A stretch of DNA of 64,000 bases from Bacteroidaceae bacterium (GTDB lineage Bacteria; Bacteroidota; Bacteroidia; Bacteroidales; Bacteroidaceae): NCBI GenBank assembly GCA_017442855.1, contig JAFSPM010000037.1:1-64000 (forward strand). The letters run 5' to 3'. The notes below the pieces were generated by a model that was not told the DNA's origin, made no database searches, and worked only from the letters and a program-made list of their open reading frames with translations. Below, piece by piece: positions 52,370 through 60,564 of the stretch. Each line of letters opens with the position of its first letter. Positions within the stretch are counted from its first letter, which is position 1. The position numbers were made by a program, and so were the translations under genes.

Positions 52370-53797
52370 TTATTTCTTGTCACCAAAGTGGTTGTAGTCA
52401 ACGGCTTTGCGGCCAGCACGCTTACTCATGGTTGGGAACCAGATGTCATCAGCAGTGATACCACACTCCTTGACTGCCTGGATGGCATACTCGCACTTGC
52501 CAAAGTCGGCATCCACATTGTTGGTACCGAAGGTGAACTTCAAACCACGGGCCTTGGCCTTCTTGATAATGTCCATGCTTGGAATCTTGTAACGAGGACT
52601 GATCTCCAGGGCAATGTCATACTGCTGCAGTACATCGAGTACCTTATCTACACGCTCGTCGGTCCAATACTGAGCATAGTCGGGATTCATGTCATCAGGG
52701 ATATAGGTAGCGTTGGCATAAATGTCAGCTGGCTCGTTGGTTAGGATCTTCACGGTCTGGTCAACAATCATATCCATATACTGCTGCTTGGTGCGGCCAT
52801 CAAGTTTCACTTCCTCAGGACGATAAATGCGGCAGATACGACCCTTATCGACAACGGTCATAGCATCGGTAAACAGGTAATCGAACTTATTAATAGCCTC
52901 CTCAGAGAACTGCACAATCCAACGGCGGCCCTCACCCTGGGCACCCATCAGGAATGCCATAGGCTTCACCTCATTATAATATGCAAAAGCTTCCTCATCG
53001 TTTGACAGCATACGGCCTACACCACCTTCACCCAGGTTAGGAGCCACACCGTAGTTGATGCCATAGTTCATCTCCATAGCATGCGCCATCTCCTTGGTCA
53101 AACCACCCTTGAGGTGTACGTGATAGTCGATGACAGGGAAATTCTCCTGCTGCAAGCGGATGATATCGTCGGTAGTCTCATCCACCACAGGCATGGTATC
53201 GTTAGGATTGGTCACGCCATCGTGCAGACGGGTAATAGTGAGGTTCTGCAACTTCACGTTGCCCTGCTTGCCCACCAGTGCGAAACCACCCTTGCCTAAC
53301 ACCTTGTTCTTGTTGGCCTCAGTACGGTAAGGCTGCTCAGGCTCGGTATAGCACACCACATCGGTGCCATTGATCTTGATAGAGATGTTCTTCTCACGTA
53401 CGGTGATGTTAAAATCAAACCAATCGTTATCCTCACCCAAAGAACGATAGAGGTTTCTTACGGTAGCCAAGCTACCTGTCTTGCGCGAGCCATCGATAGG
53501 ACCATTGTGCAACAACACCTCATAGCCCTTCTGACCATCGGAGTGGAAAAACAGTGAAGCCTCAGCACCAGTCTCTAAGTAAGCCTGTCCCTTCAGCTCA
53601 AAGTTACGGTAGTCGCCCTTGGCGATGAGAGTCTCACCACCACCCACATTCACCATATTCAACTCTTTCTCGAACACATTACCGATACGTTGGTCGGATG
53701 TCCAGTTGTCCATCGGTTCTGCCACATCATAGGTAGGTCCACAAGCTGCAAATGTCATTGCTGCCAGGCCTGCCATTACATAAAATAGTTTCTTCAT
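52370..53797 (-). CDS. DUF1080 lectin-like domain plus PHP/TIM-barrel hydrolase lipoprotein
   Basis: A 475-residue protein with an SPII signal (MTFAAC, about Cys18). Residues about 35-195 form a concanavalin-like DUF1080 domain (GRYRNFELKGQ-like strands, AEASLFFHSDG, WFDFNITVREKNISIKING). Residues about 215-465 look like a metal-dependent TIM-barrel hydrolase of the PHP/amidohydrolase kind (FPVIDYHVHLKGGL with the HxH pair, DIALEISPRYKIPS, FTFGTNNVD). It probably acts on sugars in the envelope. Start 53797 is chosen because the -7 box (53834-53841) lies inside the longer frame. Confidence 0.8.
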   Translation of the reverse strand: MKKLFYVMAGLAAMTFAACGPTYDVAEPMDNWTSDQRIGNVFEKELNMVNVGGGETLIAKGDYRNFELKGQAYLETGAEASLFFHSDGQKGYEVLLHNGPIDGSRKTGSLATVRNLYRSLGEDNDWFDFNITVREKNISIKINGTDVVCYTEPEQPYRTEANKNKVLGKGGFALVGKQGNVKLQNLTITRLHDGVTNPNDTMPVVDETTDDIIRLQQENFPVIDYHVHLKGGLTKEMAHAMEMNYGINYGVAPNLGEGGVGRMLSNDEEAFAYYNEVKPMAFLMGAQGEGRRWIVQFSEEAINKFDYLFTDAMTVVDKGRICRIYRPEEVKLDGRTKQQYMDMIVDQTVKILTNEPADIYANATYIPDDMNPDYAQYWTDERVDKVLDVLQQYDIALEISPRYKIPSMDIIKKAKARGLKFTFGTNNVDADFGKCEYAIQAVKECGITADDIWFPTMSKRAGRKAVDYNHFGDKK

Positions 53798-53833
53798 TGT
53801 AGAATAAATTTTAGTTATAATCTTTTTCGTCCA

Positions 53834-53841
53834 CAAAGGTA
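53834..53841 (-). promoter_or_regulatory. -7 box of the DUF1080-hydrolase gene
   Basis: Minus strand TACCTTTG, matching TAnnTTTG, 36 bp upstream of the chosen start. Confidence 0.6.
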
Positions 53842-53884
53842 GCAATTAAATGAATTAATTGAATAGTAATTATAAAAAAACCTG

Positions 53885-53892
53885 TAACTTTG
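53885..53892 (+). promoter_or_regulatory. -7 box of the LysE gene
   Basis: TAACTTTG, perfect match. Only 5 bp separate it from the ATG at 53898, so transcription would start at or very near the start codon. Confidence 0.6.
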
Positions 53893-53897
53893 CAGCT

Positions 53898-54551
53898 ATG
53901 ATTGATATCGAGACAATAATCAGCATTGTTTTCAAGGGCATGATGATAGGTATAATCGCCTCTGCTCCCATGGGGCCTGTGGGGGTGTTATGCTTGCAAC
54001 GTACACTTAACAAAGGACGCTGGTATGGTTTCGTAACGGGTTGTGGCGCAGCATTGAGCGATTTGTTCTATGCCTTGATTACGGGTTATGGCATGAGCTT
54101 TGTGTTCGACTATGTGAGCAATAACATCTTCTATCTGCAATTGTTTGGCAGCATCCTCCTGCTTTTCTTTGGATTCTACACCTTCAGGAGCAACCCTGTG
54201 AAAGCATTGCGTGCACCCAGTGGAAAGAAGGGAAGCTATATGCATAATTTCCTGACTGCTTTTCTGGTAACATTGAGTAACCCCCTCATCATATTGTTGT
54301 TTATCGGTTTGTTTGCCCGCTTCTCGTTTGTGAGCGAAGGCGAACTGGTGAGTGAGACGGTCACTGGCTATGTGTCGATTGTGGGGGGTGCCCTGTTGTG
54401 GTGGTTCTTGCTGACCACAGGGGTGAGTAAGGTGCGTTCGCAATTCAATCTGCGTGGCATCTGGATATTGAACCGTATTATTGGCGTGATTGTGATGATT
54501 GTGGCAATCGTGGGCTTGGTGATTACTTGCCTGGGAGAGTCACTATACTAA
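53898..54551 (+). CDS. LysE/RhtB-family exporter
   Basis: A 217-residue inner-membrane protein with about six helices. The N-terminal motif IIASAPMGPVGVLCLQRTLNKGRWYGFVTGCGAALSD is the LysE family signature (G-x-x-x-G-P plus a following glycine-rich helix). Members export amino acids or related small molecules. The ATG at 53898 is used because the only upstream in-frame start is a TTG on the far side of the promoter. The messenger may be leaderless. Followed by a copy of the right end of a small repeated element (54553). Confidence 0.85.
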   Translation: MIDIETIISIVFKGMMIGIIASAPMGPVGVLCLQRTLNKGRWYGFVTGCGAALSDLFYALITGYGMSFVFDYVSNNIFYLQLFGSILLLFFGFYTFRSNPVKALRAPSGKKGSYMHNFLTAFLVTLSNPLIILLFIGLFARFSFVSEGELVSETVTGYVSIVGGALLWWFLLTTGVSKVRSQFNLRGIWILNRIIGVIVMIVAIVGLVITCLGESLY

Positions 54552-54552
54552 A

Positions 54553-54575
54553 ATCCATGAGGCGAAAGCATAACG
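54553..54575 (+). repeat. Solo right end of the ATGGATGTG intergenic element
   Basis: ATCCATGAGGCGAAAGCATAACG directly after the LysE stop codon (shown here in full length 23, positions 54553-54575). The same end closes the elements at 54637 and 55351. Confidence 0.6.
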
Positions 54576-54588
54576 CTGAAAATTAAAT

Positions 54589-54668
54589 AGCCGAAATGGA
54601 TGTGTGTAGGCAGCATATCTGCTCGCAGTCAGCTGCCGGCACATCCATGAGGGCGAAAATGTAACGTT
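54589..54668 (+). repeat. Short intergenic element, copy 1
   Basis: Left end AGCCGAAATGGATGTGTGTAG (positions 54589-54609) and right end CGGCACATCCATGAGG (54637-54652). The ends can pair (ATGGATGTG / CACATCCAT) to form a hairpin around about 27 bp. It lies between LysE and DUF4924. Confidence 0.75.
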
Positions 54669-54685
54669 GACCATAAAAAATAATT

Positions 54686-55228
54686 ATGAAAACAGCACAG
54701 CAGTTGAGGAAGGAGAATATAGCGGAATATCTGCTATATATGTGGCAGATGGAGGACTTGCTGCGTGCATGCCGTTGCGACATGGAGGTAGTGAAGAGTC
54801 AGTTGCTACCGAACTTCCCTGAAGCCGACCGCAAGCAGGAGGAGCAATGGATGCAAGAGCTGTGCGATATGATGCATCGGGAGGCAGTGACCGAACATGG
54901 ACACTTGCAAATAAACAAGAATGTGTTGCAGGAACTGACTGAGTTGCACAATGTGCTGCTGGCTTCGCCCAAGTTCCCTTACTATAGTGCCGCTTACTAC
55001 AACGCTCTGCCCTTTATCGTGGAGCTACGCGCCAAGGCTGGTGCAGATGCGGCTCCAGAGATTGATACTTGCTTTCAGGCACTCTACGGTGAACTGATGC
55101 TGAAGCTGAAAAAGCAACCCGTGAGCGAGGGTACGCAGGAGGCTATGCAGACCATCAAGCGCTTTATCGCCATGTTGGCAGCATATTACGCTGACGAGAA
55201 AGAAGGCAAGCTCAAAATCGACGAATGA
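54686..55228 (+). CDS. DUF4924-family protein
   Basis: A 180-residue, mostly helical cytoplasmic protein of the Bacteroidetes DUF4924 family, function unknown. It begins MKTAQQLRKENIAEYLLYMWQ and has EEQWMQELCDMMHREAVTEHGHLQINKN and FPYYSAAYYNALPFIVELRAKAG. No catalytic motif is evident. Both sides of the gene carry a copy of the same small hairpin element (54589 and 55234). Confidence 0.85.
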   Translation: MKTAQQLRKENIAEYLLYMWQMEDLLRACRCDMEVVKSQLLPNFPEADRKQEEQWMQELCDMMHREAVTEHGHLQINKNVLQELTELHNVLLASPKFPYYSAAYYNALPFIVELRAKAGADAAPEIDTCFQALYGELMLKLKKQPVSEGTQEAMQTIKRFIAMLAAYYADEKEGKLKIDE

Positions 55229-55233
55229 AAAAC

Positions 55234-55376
55234 AGCCGAAATGGATGTGTGTAGCCGACTTTCTGGAGCAGTGAGGGCCATTATGCTTGCATATTTGGCC
55301 GAGTCGTGACAGAATAGGGCGAAACCAATGTTTAGGCTTGCCGAGAGGAGCGGCACATCCATGAGGCGAAGCATAA
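55234..55376 (+). repeat. Short intergenic element, copy 2
   Basis: The same left end (55234-55254, identical over 21 bp) and right end (55351-55366, identical over 16 bp) as copy 1, but about 96 bp of different interior, which has its own GGCCA...TTGGCC hairpin. It ends three bases before the NhaC start codon. Confidence 0.75.
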
Positions 55377-55378
55377 AA

Positions 55379-56824
55379 ATGAGTAGAAGAACGATTGACA
55401 TATTACTATCGTTGACGCCAGTGGTAATACTGATTATCATGCTGGCGATGGTGATCAGGGTATTTGGTGCCGACTCGCTGAATGGAGGCAGTCAGGTATC
55501 ATTGCTCATTTCTGCAGGCATCTGCTGTGCCATCGCCATGCTGTATTTCCATATTCCGTGGAGAGACTTGGAAGAAGGCATCAAGCGCAATGTAGGCAGT
55601 GTCACTACCGCCATCATCATTCTGCTGATGATTGGCGCCATCTCTGGTGTATGGATTCTCAGTGGTGTGGTACCTACACTCATCCATTATGGCCTGATGT
55701 TGATACATCCCAAGTTCTTCCTGGTGACCACCTGCCTTATCTGCGCCATCGTGAGTATGCTGACAGGTAGTTCGTGGAGCACCATTGCCACGATAGGCAT
55801 TGCGTTGCTGGGCATCGGACAAGCACAGGGATTCAATAGCGGACTGATTGTGGGTGCCATTATCTCTGGTGCCTATTTCGGCGATAAGATGTCGCCCCTG
55901 AGCGATACCACCGTGCTGGCTTCGACCATGAGTGATGTGCCCCTTTTTAGCCACATCCGCTATATGATGTACACAGTGGTGCCCACAATGGTCATCACGC
56001 TTACCATCTTTACCATCATAGGACTCAGCTATAGCGTGTCGGATGCTACATTAATCAACCTCTACCAGCAATTGCTACAGGAACATTTCAACCTGTCACC
56101 TTGGTTGATGTTGGTTCCCATCCTCACCATCCTGATGATTGTCAAGAAATGGCCTGCCGTGATTGTGTTGTTCCTCAGCTCTTTGTTAGGTGCCATCTTT
56201 GCCCTGATATTCCAACCTCACATACTGGCAGAGGTGGCAGGGACGACAGAAATCAATGCTTATAGTCAGTTTGTGGGCGTGATGCGTGGCATGTATGACA
56301 TTACTGCCATCGACATGGGACATCCGCAGGTGAGCGATTTGGTATCTACTCGAGGCATGACGGGTATGCTCAATACCATCTACCTGATTCTTTGTGCCAT
56401 GTGTTTCGGTGGTGTGATGACCAGCAGTGGTATGTTGCAGCGTATCACCCAACTGATACTGCCTTTCACCCGTACATGTACCTCGTTGGTGGCAAGTACC
56501 GTCAGCACGGGTTTCTTCATGGACTGCATGGTGGCCGACCAATACCTGAGCATCATCCTAACCGCCAATATGTTCAAAGATGTTTATCATGGTCGTGGAT
56601 ATGAAGAGCGACTGATGAGTCGTAGCATAGAAGACAGTGCCACCGTAACTTCTCCCCTTATCCCGTGGAGCAGTTGCGGTATGACACAAGCCACCATTTT
56701 GGGAGTGCCTACGCTTACCTACCTGCCCTATTGCTTCTTCAACATCATCAGTCCGCTGATGAGCATCATGGTGGCTGCTATCGGCTATAAGATATTCAAA
56801 AAGAAAGAGGTAGCCACCAACTAA
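55379..56824 (+). CDS. nhaC: NhaC-family Na+/H+ antiporter
   Basis: A 481-residue inner-membrane antiporter with 11-12 helices. NhaC motifs include ISGVWILSGVVPTLIHYG, MLTGSSWSTIATIGIALLGIG, ISGAYFGDKMSPLSDTTVLA (the aspartates of the transport path) and EDSATVTSPLIPWSSCGM. It exchanges sodium for protons and supports pH and sodium homeostasis. The start at 55379 is chosen because the longer frame would run through the intergenic repeat element. The stem of its terminator begins inside its last codons. Confidence 0.92.
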   Translation: MSRRTIDILLSLTPVVILIIMLAMVIRVFGADSLNGGSQVSLLISAGICCAIAMLYFHIPWRDLEEGIKRNVGSVTTAIIILLMIGAISGVWILSGVVPTLIHYGLMLIHPKFFLVTTCLICAIVSMLTGSSWSTIATIGIALLGIGQAQGFNSGLIVGAIISGAYFGDKMSPLSDTTVLASTMSDVPLFSHIRYMMYTVVPTMVITLTIFTIIGLSYSVSDATLINLYQQLLQEHFNLSPWLMLVPILTILMIVKKWPAVIVLFLSSLLGAIFALIFQPHILAEVAGTTEINAYSQFVGVMRGMYDITAIDMGHPQVSDLVSTRGMTGMLNTIYLILCAMCFGGVMTSSGMLQRITQLILPFTRTCTSLVASTVSTGFFMDCMVADQYLSIILTANMFKDVYHGRGYEERLMSRSIEDSATVTSPLIPWSSCGMTQATILGVPTLTYLPYCFFNIISPLMSIMVAAIGYKIFKKKEVATN

Positions 56825-56839
56825 CGGAGCTACCTCTTT
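56804..56839 (+). terminator. nhaC terminator
   Basis: Perfect 11-bp stem AAAGAGGTAGC / GCTACCTCTTT overlapping the stop codon. The A/T ends allow it to work in both directions. Confidence 0.85.
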
Positions 56840-56860
56840 AATCTTGTATTTAGAAAAAGC

Positions 56861-57040
56861 TTAGAAACGACGACCTTGTTCCTGTTGCTTCAATTCCTGA
56901 GCACGCTTGTCAGCATCAGTCAGTTTTTGCTGACCTTTTATATAATCTTTTACGGTATATTTCTTGTAACCGCCAGCTACAGCATCAAGAGCCTCATCCT
57001 TAAGCTCTTCTCTTAAAACATTCTTTTCCATATCACTCAT
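56861..57040 (-). CDS. Double-glycine leader peptide 3
   Basis: A 59-residue precursor. The leader (residues 1-24) ends LKDEALDAVAGG, the same type as peptides 1 and 2, but the rest of the leader differs. The 35-residue core (YKKYTVKDYIKGQQKLTDAD...) is very hydrophilic, rich in Lys/Gln, ends in GRRF and has no cysteine, so a pore-forming bacteriocin is unlikely; a peptide signal fits better. It has its own promoter-like box (57068-57075) and shares the nhaC terminator region. No exporter is adjacent. Confidence 0.7.
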   Translation of the reverse strand: MSDMEKNVLREELKDEALDAVAGGYKKYTVKDYIKGQQKLTDADKRAQELKQQEQGRRF

Positions 57041-57067
57041 TTTAATTAATTTATACTATTTCTGCGG

Positions 57068-57075
57068 TAAAGTTA
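57068..57075 (-). promoter_or_regulatory. Probable -7 box of leader peptide 3
   Basis: Minus strand TAACTTTA followed by C, the TAnnTTTAC variant, 27 bp upstream of the start codon. Confidence 0.45.
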
Positions 57076-57114
57076 GAATAATATGTTCAATTAAACAAAT
57101 AAAAGTCCATAAAA

Positions 57115-59190
57115 TTATCTCACGCCGCTACCGCCACCGCCTGAGTGTCCGCCACCACCATGATGCGATGAGTGTCCGCCACCACCACTGTATCTACGCT
57201 CACGGGCAGCTCTTTCAGCTGCTTCCATAGCGGCCACTTTGGCAGCTCTTATTTCCTCGGCCGTTCGGAAGTTCTTCACGTAACGATAACTATTATTCAT
57301 CGTGTCGATCAGCGAACCGACTAAAACACCTGATGCTCCTGTAGCGAGCAACATACCGGTAATCTTGTCCAACTTCATCACATCGGGAGCTACTTTCTGC
57401 ATACCCTTACGCACCTCTTTGGCCATGCCATACAAGGAAGCAAACACCAGGTATTCCTTCCAGAGTGACACTTCCGACAACTCTCGTTCGTTTACCAGCG
57501 TAAAGTCGTTCAAGAACTTAAAGAAGCCATACACCTCCTTGGCTCCTTCCTTGGGCAGGTTATCCAAAGGCACGGTGGCATTCACCATATAATCTACCAA
57601 GCGGGCATAAGGACGGATAGAGAGCGCATGGTCCTCGATAAATTTCTTCAACTCGTCAGGTTGCAACAAGTGGTCCTTGCCTGCTGCCAGATAAAGCAGT
57701 CGGTTAAGCTGATACTCAAGGTGAACATCGTCAATGGGCGTCTGCAGTTTCGACTCTCTTTCCTGGATATACTGTTGCATGTAGGGATTATACAAGTGTA
57801 TGATATCCTTATGGTCATCCGACTCGTTGGTGTCTCTTGGCTTCTCTGGCTCCGAGATAAGGAATACCTCACGCACTTTCCCCTTTGCAACTTTCTCTGT
57901 GCTCAACTGAATAATGCCTTTATAGAGCATACGCAACATAAAAGCCTCTATCAGCTGACTGATACCCAGTGGATTCTTGGGCCTCATAGAAGACAATATA
58001 CGTTGTGAACAAGTGAGTCTGCCATTCATCGGAGGATCACGGTGGTAAGGCAATGTATCCACTTTCTCACCTATCAGCTTCGACAATTTCTTGTTCCATT
58101 TACGCTGGTCAATCTTCTTGCCCCAAATAAGACGGACGATGCCGTAACAGATGCCCCATATTGGCAAGAGGACCAAACCCGCCAACAACAAAACTACCAA
58201 TATCATGGCTAAGTAATTCACCCAAAGGGGTGTATCAGCATCGCCACCATAGAACGAAGAGCGTTGCCAAGTGCCGTCGCCCTCATCTTCCAGAGAATAG
58301 TCGCTGTTAAAGAAAGCACGTTCCTTGACGGTCTCAAACTTATCAACATCGCCCTCCATAGCTGGTTTGAACATGCCTTTCTCAAACTCAGCCATCACGA
58401 TGATGCTTTCGCCCTGACTCATACGCATTGAGTCGTTCTCAGCCCTGATGGCACCATCGGGAGAGAAGAGCAGGTAGCCGTCATATCCAAACGCCCAAGC
58501 CTTGGCTACTGGATAATACAAGCTATCCAGCTGTAGCTTACCAGTGTTCTTTGCTAACAATTTGGGGGCCTCGTCCACCAAGGTACTGTCAACATTCAGC
58601 TCCGACAGGTTCAGTTCTGTCCACTCCAGCGGTGTTGTAGCCTGGAAACAAGGCAAATCCCAAATATCGGCAGAAGTATAGGATAATGCATCATCGCGAT
58701 GCAAAGCACGTATGTTCACATAGGCCGTTCTAGCAGCTGGGTAACTGGCTTCATAGAACGAATGGTTGAAACCGTCTGACTCTTCGTACGAGCGCACCAG
58801 GTTACTGATGACATAGCGCACAATGTAGTTATGACGACCCACATCGCCTAAGCCCCAGCACACCTCTATCCCCTCATCGGTCTTGTGGAAGCCACAACGG
58901 CTTGCCTTCTGACTACGTGTACGCTTTGTGTTCCAATACTGCTCGAACGCATAGACCGTAGCGCCATCCTTGACGCTCAAGTCCCTCAGCTCCATCCCGT
59001 CAGGCAGGTTATTAAAAGTGATGTAGCACTCGGTGCCAGAGCCGCCGACGTCCATAGAGCGCATCTCCTGCACATAGGCATCGCCGTTGGTATCGAGCAC
59101 CACATCCATGAACAGATAGTCAAGGGTGTGTTGCGCAAACGTGGTGGTGGTCATCAAGCAGACAACCACCCATGTCAGCCATCGTTTCAT
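57115..59190 (-). CDS. DUF2207 membrane protein
   Basis: A 691-residue protein. Signal peptide 1-19, an extracytoplasmic beta-rich DUF2207 domain (about 25-310; DYLFMDVVLDTNGDAYVQE, ECYITFNNLPDGMELRDL), two membrane helices (about 325-350), a helical cytoplasmic region, another hydrophobic stretch near 630, and a tail very rich in Gly, Ser and His (YSGGGGHSSHHGGGGHSGGG). DUF2207 proteins are regularly paired with LemA, as here: the start overlaps the LemA stop by 4 bp. Function of the pair is unknown. Confidence 0.88.
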   Translation of the reverse strand: MKRWLTWVVVCLMTTTTFAQHTLDYLFMDVVLDTNGDAYVQEMRSMDVGGSGTECYITFNNLPDGMELRDLSVKDGATVYAFEQYWNTKRTRSQKASRCGFHKTDEGIEVCWGLGDVGRHNYIVRYVISNLVRSYEESDGFNHSFYEASYPAARTAYVNIRALHRDDALSYTSADIWDLPCFQATTPLEWTELNLSELNVDSTLVDEAPKLLAKNTGKLQLDSLYYPVAKAWAFGYDGYLLFSPDGAIRAENDSMRMSQGESIIVMAEFEKGMFKPAMEGDVDKFETVKERAFFNSDYSLEDEGDGTWQRSSFYGGDADTPLWVNYLAMILVVLLLAGLVLLPIWGICYGIVRLIWGKKIDQRKWNKKLSKLIGEKVDTLPYHRDPPMNGRLTCSQRILSSMRPKNPLGISQLIEAFMLRMLYKGIIQLSTEKVAKGKVREVFLISEPEKPRDTNESDDHKDIIHLYNPYMQQYIQERESKLQTPIDDVHLEYQLNRLLYLAAGKDHLLQPDELKKFIEDHALSIRPYARLVDYMVNATVPLDNLPKEGAKEVYGFFKFLNDFTLVNERELSEVSLWKEYLVFASLYGMAKEVRKGMQKVAPDVMKLDKITGMLLATGASGVLVGSLIDTMNNSYRYVKNFRTAEEIRAAKVAAMEAAERAARERRYSGGGGHSSHHGGGGHSGGGGSGVR

Positions 59191-59762
59191 TTTGGAGCCC
59201 CTACATTCGGCATGTTGCTGATGTCGCGCTTGTCCTCGTTGTCCATCTTCAGATAGTTACGAGTATCAAAGTGCAGCATATTAGCAATGAAGCTTGATGG
59301 CCACTGGCGCACGTAACGGTTCATCTTGGTGGCCGTGTCGTTATAGATCATACGACTGTTACGTACATTGTTCTCGAAGTTGTTTACCGCCTGCATCACC
59401 TCGGCATACAGGTTGGATGCCTTCAGTTCAGGATACTGCTCGGCAACCACCATCAAGCGTCCGAGTACCGATCCAAACACAGTGTTCTGGTCGTTCACAT
59501 CGTCAGCTGTCTTTATTTCAGAGCCACGACGGGCACGTATGGTCTCTATCAATGTCTGACTCTCGTGCTGAGCATAATTTGCAGCCTGCTGAGCCAACTG
59601 CATGATAGCGTCCCAACGGCTGTTGAGTTGCACCTCTATCTGGCTCAATGCATTGTTACACAACTCGTCCAGATTTACCAGCTGGCGCTGGGTAGTAACG
59701 AACCAATTCAACAGTCCGATAACTAACAGGACAATAACGCCTAAAATAATCCATCCAATCAT
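59187..59762 (-). CDS. lemA: LemA-family protein
   Basis: A 191-residue protein with one N-terminal membrane helix (IIGWIILGVIVLLVIGLLN-like, residues 3-20) and a long helical bundle outside, with the family block LVNLDELCNNALSQIEVQLNSRWD near 33-56 and YPELKASNLYAEVMQAVNNFENNVRNSRMIYND. LemA proteins occur with DUF2207/TPM-domain proteins in the envelope. First gene of the two-gene unit; promoter box at 59791-59798. Confidence 0.92.
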   Translation of the reverse strand: MIGWIILGVIVLLVIGLLNWFVTTQRQLVNLDELCNNALSQIEVQLNSRWDAIMQLAQQAANYAQHESQTLIETIRARRGSEIKTADDVNDQNTVFGSVLGRLMVVAEQYPELKASNLYAEVMQAVNNFENNVRNSRMIYNDTATKMNRYVRQWPSSFIANMLHFDTRNYLKMDNEDKRDISNMPNVGAPK

Positions 59763-59790
59763 AGTTATATACTTTAATAATTATTTGCCG

Positions 59791-59798
59791 TAAAGGTA
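59791..59798 (-). promoter_or_regulatory. Probable -7 box of the LemA-DUF2207 unit
   Basis: Minus strand TACCTTTA followed by C, the TAnnTTTAC variant, 28 bp upstream of the start codon. Confidence 0.45.
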
Positions 59799-59849
59799 AA
59801 CAATCTACAAGAAAAACCCATACAAAATAAGCAGAAAAAATAAGAAAGT

Positions 59850-59893
59850 ACTCCGAACTCACTCCGAAGGCACTCCGAACCCACTCCGAAGGC
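59850..59893. repeat. Four 11-bp tandem repeats
   Basis: ACTCCGAA plus three variable bases, at 59850, 59861, 59872 and 59883. The variable bases alternate (CTC, GGC, CCC, GGC), so the higher-order period is 22 bp, like arrays 1 and 2. Confidence 0.8.
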
Positions 59894-59921
59894 AGACGCT
59901 CAATAAGTCCCTATTGTGCCT

Positions 59922-59986
59922 TGCACTTAATACACCGCCAGTCCTATTACCCCACAGAATAACGTCATTCCCCGCCAGCGGCGGGG
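59922..59986 (-). repeat. Copy of the chromate transporter gene tail plus GC-rich hairpin
   Basis: 59922-59968 repeats 60008-60055 (the 3' end of the downstream-reading chromate gene) with scattered changes. It still reads CGVIGLAVY-stop on the minus strand (stop at 59927). Between the copy and the gene lies the hairpin CCCCGCC-AGC-GGCGGGG (59970-59986). Same layout as at 52231-52370. Confidence 0.75.
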
Positions 59987-60011
59987 ATATGGCTCAAATT
60001 GGGAATAGTGC

Positions 60012-60560
60012 TTAATACACGGCTAAGCCTATTACCCCGCAAATAATTATCATGAGGATGGGATTGGCCTTGAAGCGACTGGTGGCAACAAAGGCCACGA
60101 GAAAGAGCAGACAACTGGTAATGAACTGGTATTTGTCAGTGACGGGGTTGCCAAAGTTCTCTTCGTTCATCAACAGCAGGGCAGCAGCAGCCAAGAGACC
60201 TATGACTGCTGGGCGCAGACCTTTGAAAACGTTCTCGACCAATGGGTGGTGCTGGTATTTGAGGAAGAACTTGCTGATGGTAAGCATCAGGATGAACGAT
60301 GGCAAGCATACGGCAAAGGTGGCCACTACACTACCCCACACGCTGCCTGTGGCGGTAAAGCCTACATAGGTGGCACTGTTGATGCCAATGGGACCTGGTG
60401 TCATCTGACTAATGGCTACGATGTCGGTAAACTGCTGCGTGGTGAGCCAACCATGAATGGTGACTACCTCTGCTTGGATAAGGGAGAGCATGGCGTAACC
60501 TCCACCAAAACCAAACAGGCCTATCTTAAAGAATGTCCAAAACAGCGCTAAGTACAACAT
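60012..60560 (-). CDS. Short chromate transporter, second subunit
   Basis: A 182-residue half-size CHR protein with about six hydrophobic stretches. Motifs: FWTFFKIGLFGFGGGYAMLSLI at the start, then ISQMTPGPIGINSATYVG, and FKGLRPAVIGLLAAAALLL. Half-size chromate (ChrA-like) proteins work as pairs from adjacent genes, the two halves being inserted in opposite orientation. It exports chromate or, more generally, an oxyanion. Separated from its partner by 40 bp of 7-bp repeats. Confidence 0.92.
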   Translation of the reverse strand: MLYLALFWTFFKIGLFGFGGGYAMLSLIQAEVVTIHGWLTTQQFTDIVAISQMTPGPIGINSATYVGFTATGSVWGSVVATFAVCLPSFILMLTISKFFLKYQHHPLVENVFKGLRPAVIGLLAAAALLLMNEENFGNPVTDKYQFITSCLLFLVAFVATSRFKANPILMIIICGVIGLAVY

Positions 60561-60564
60561 AACC

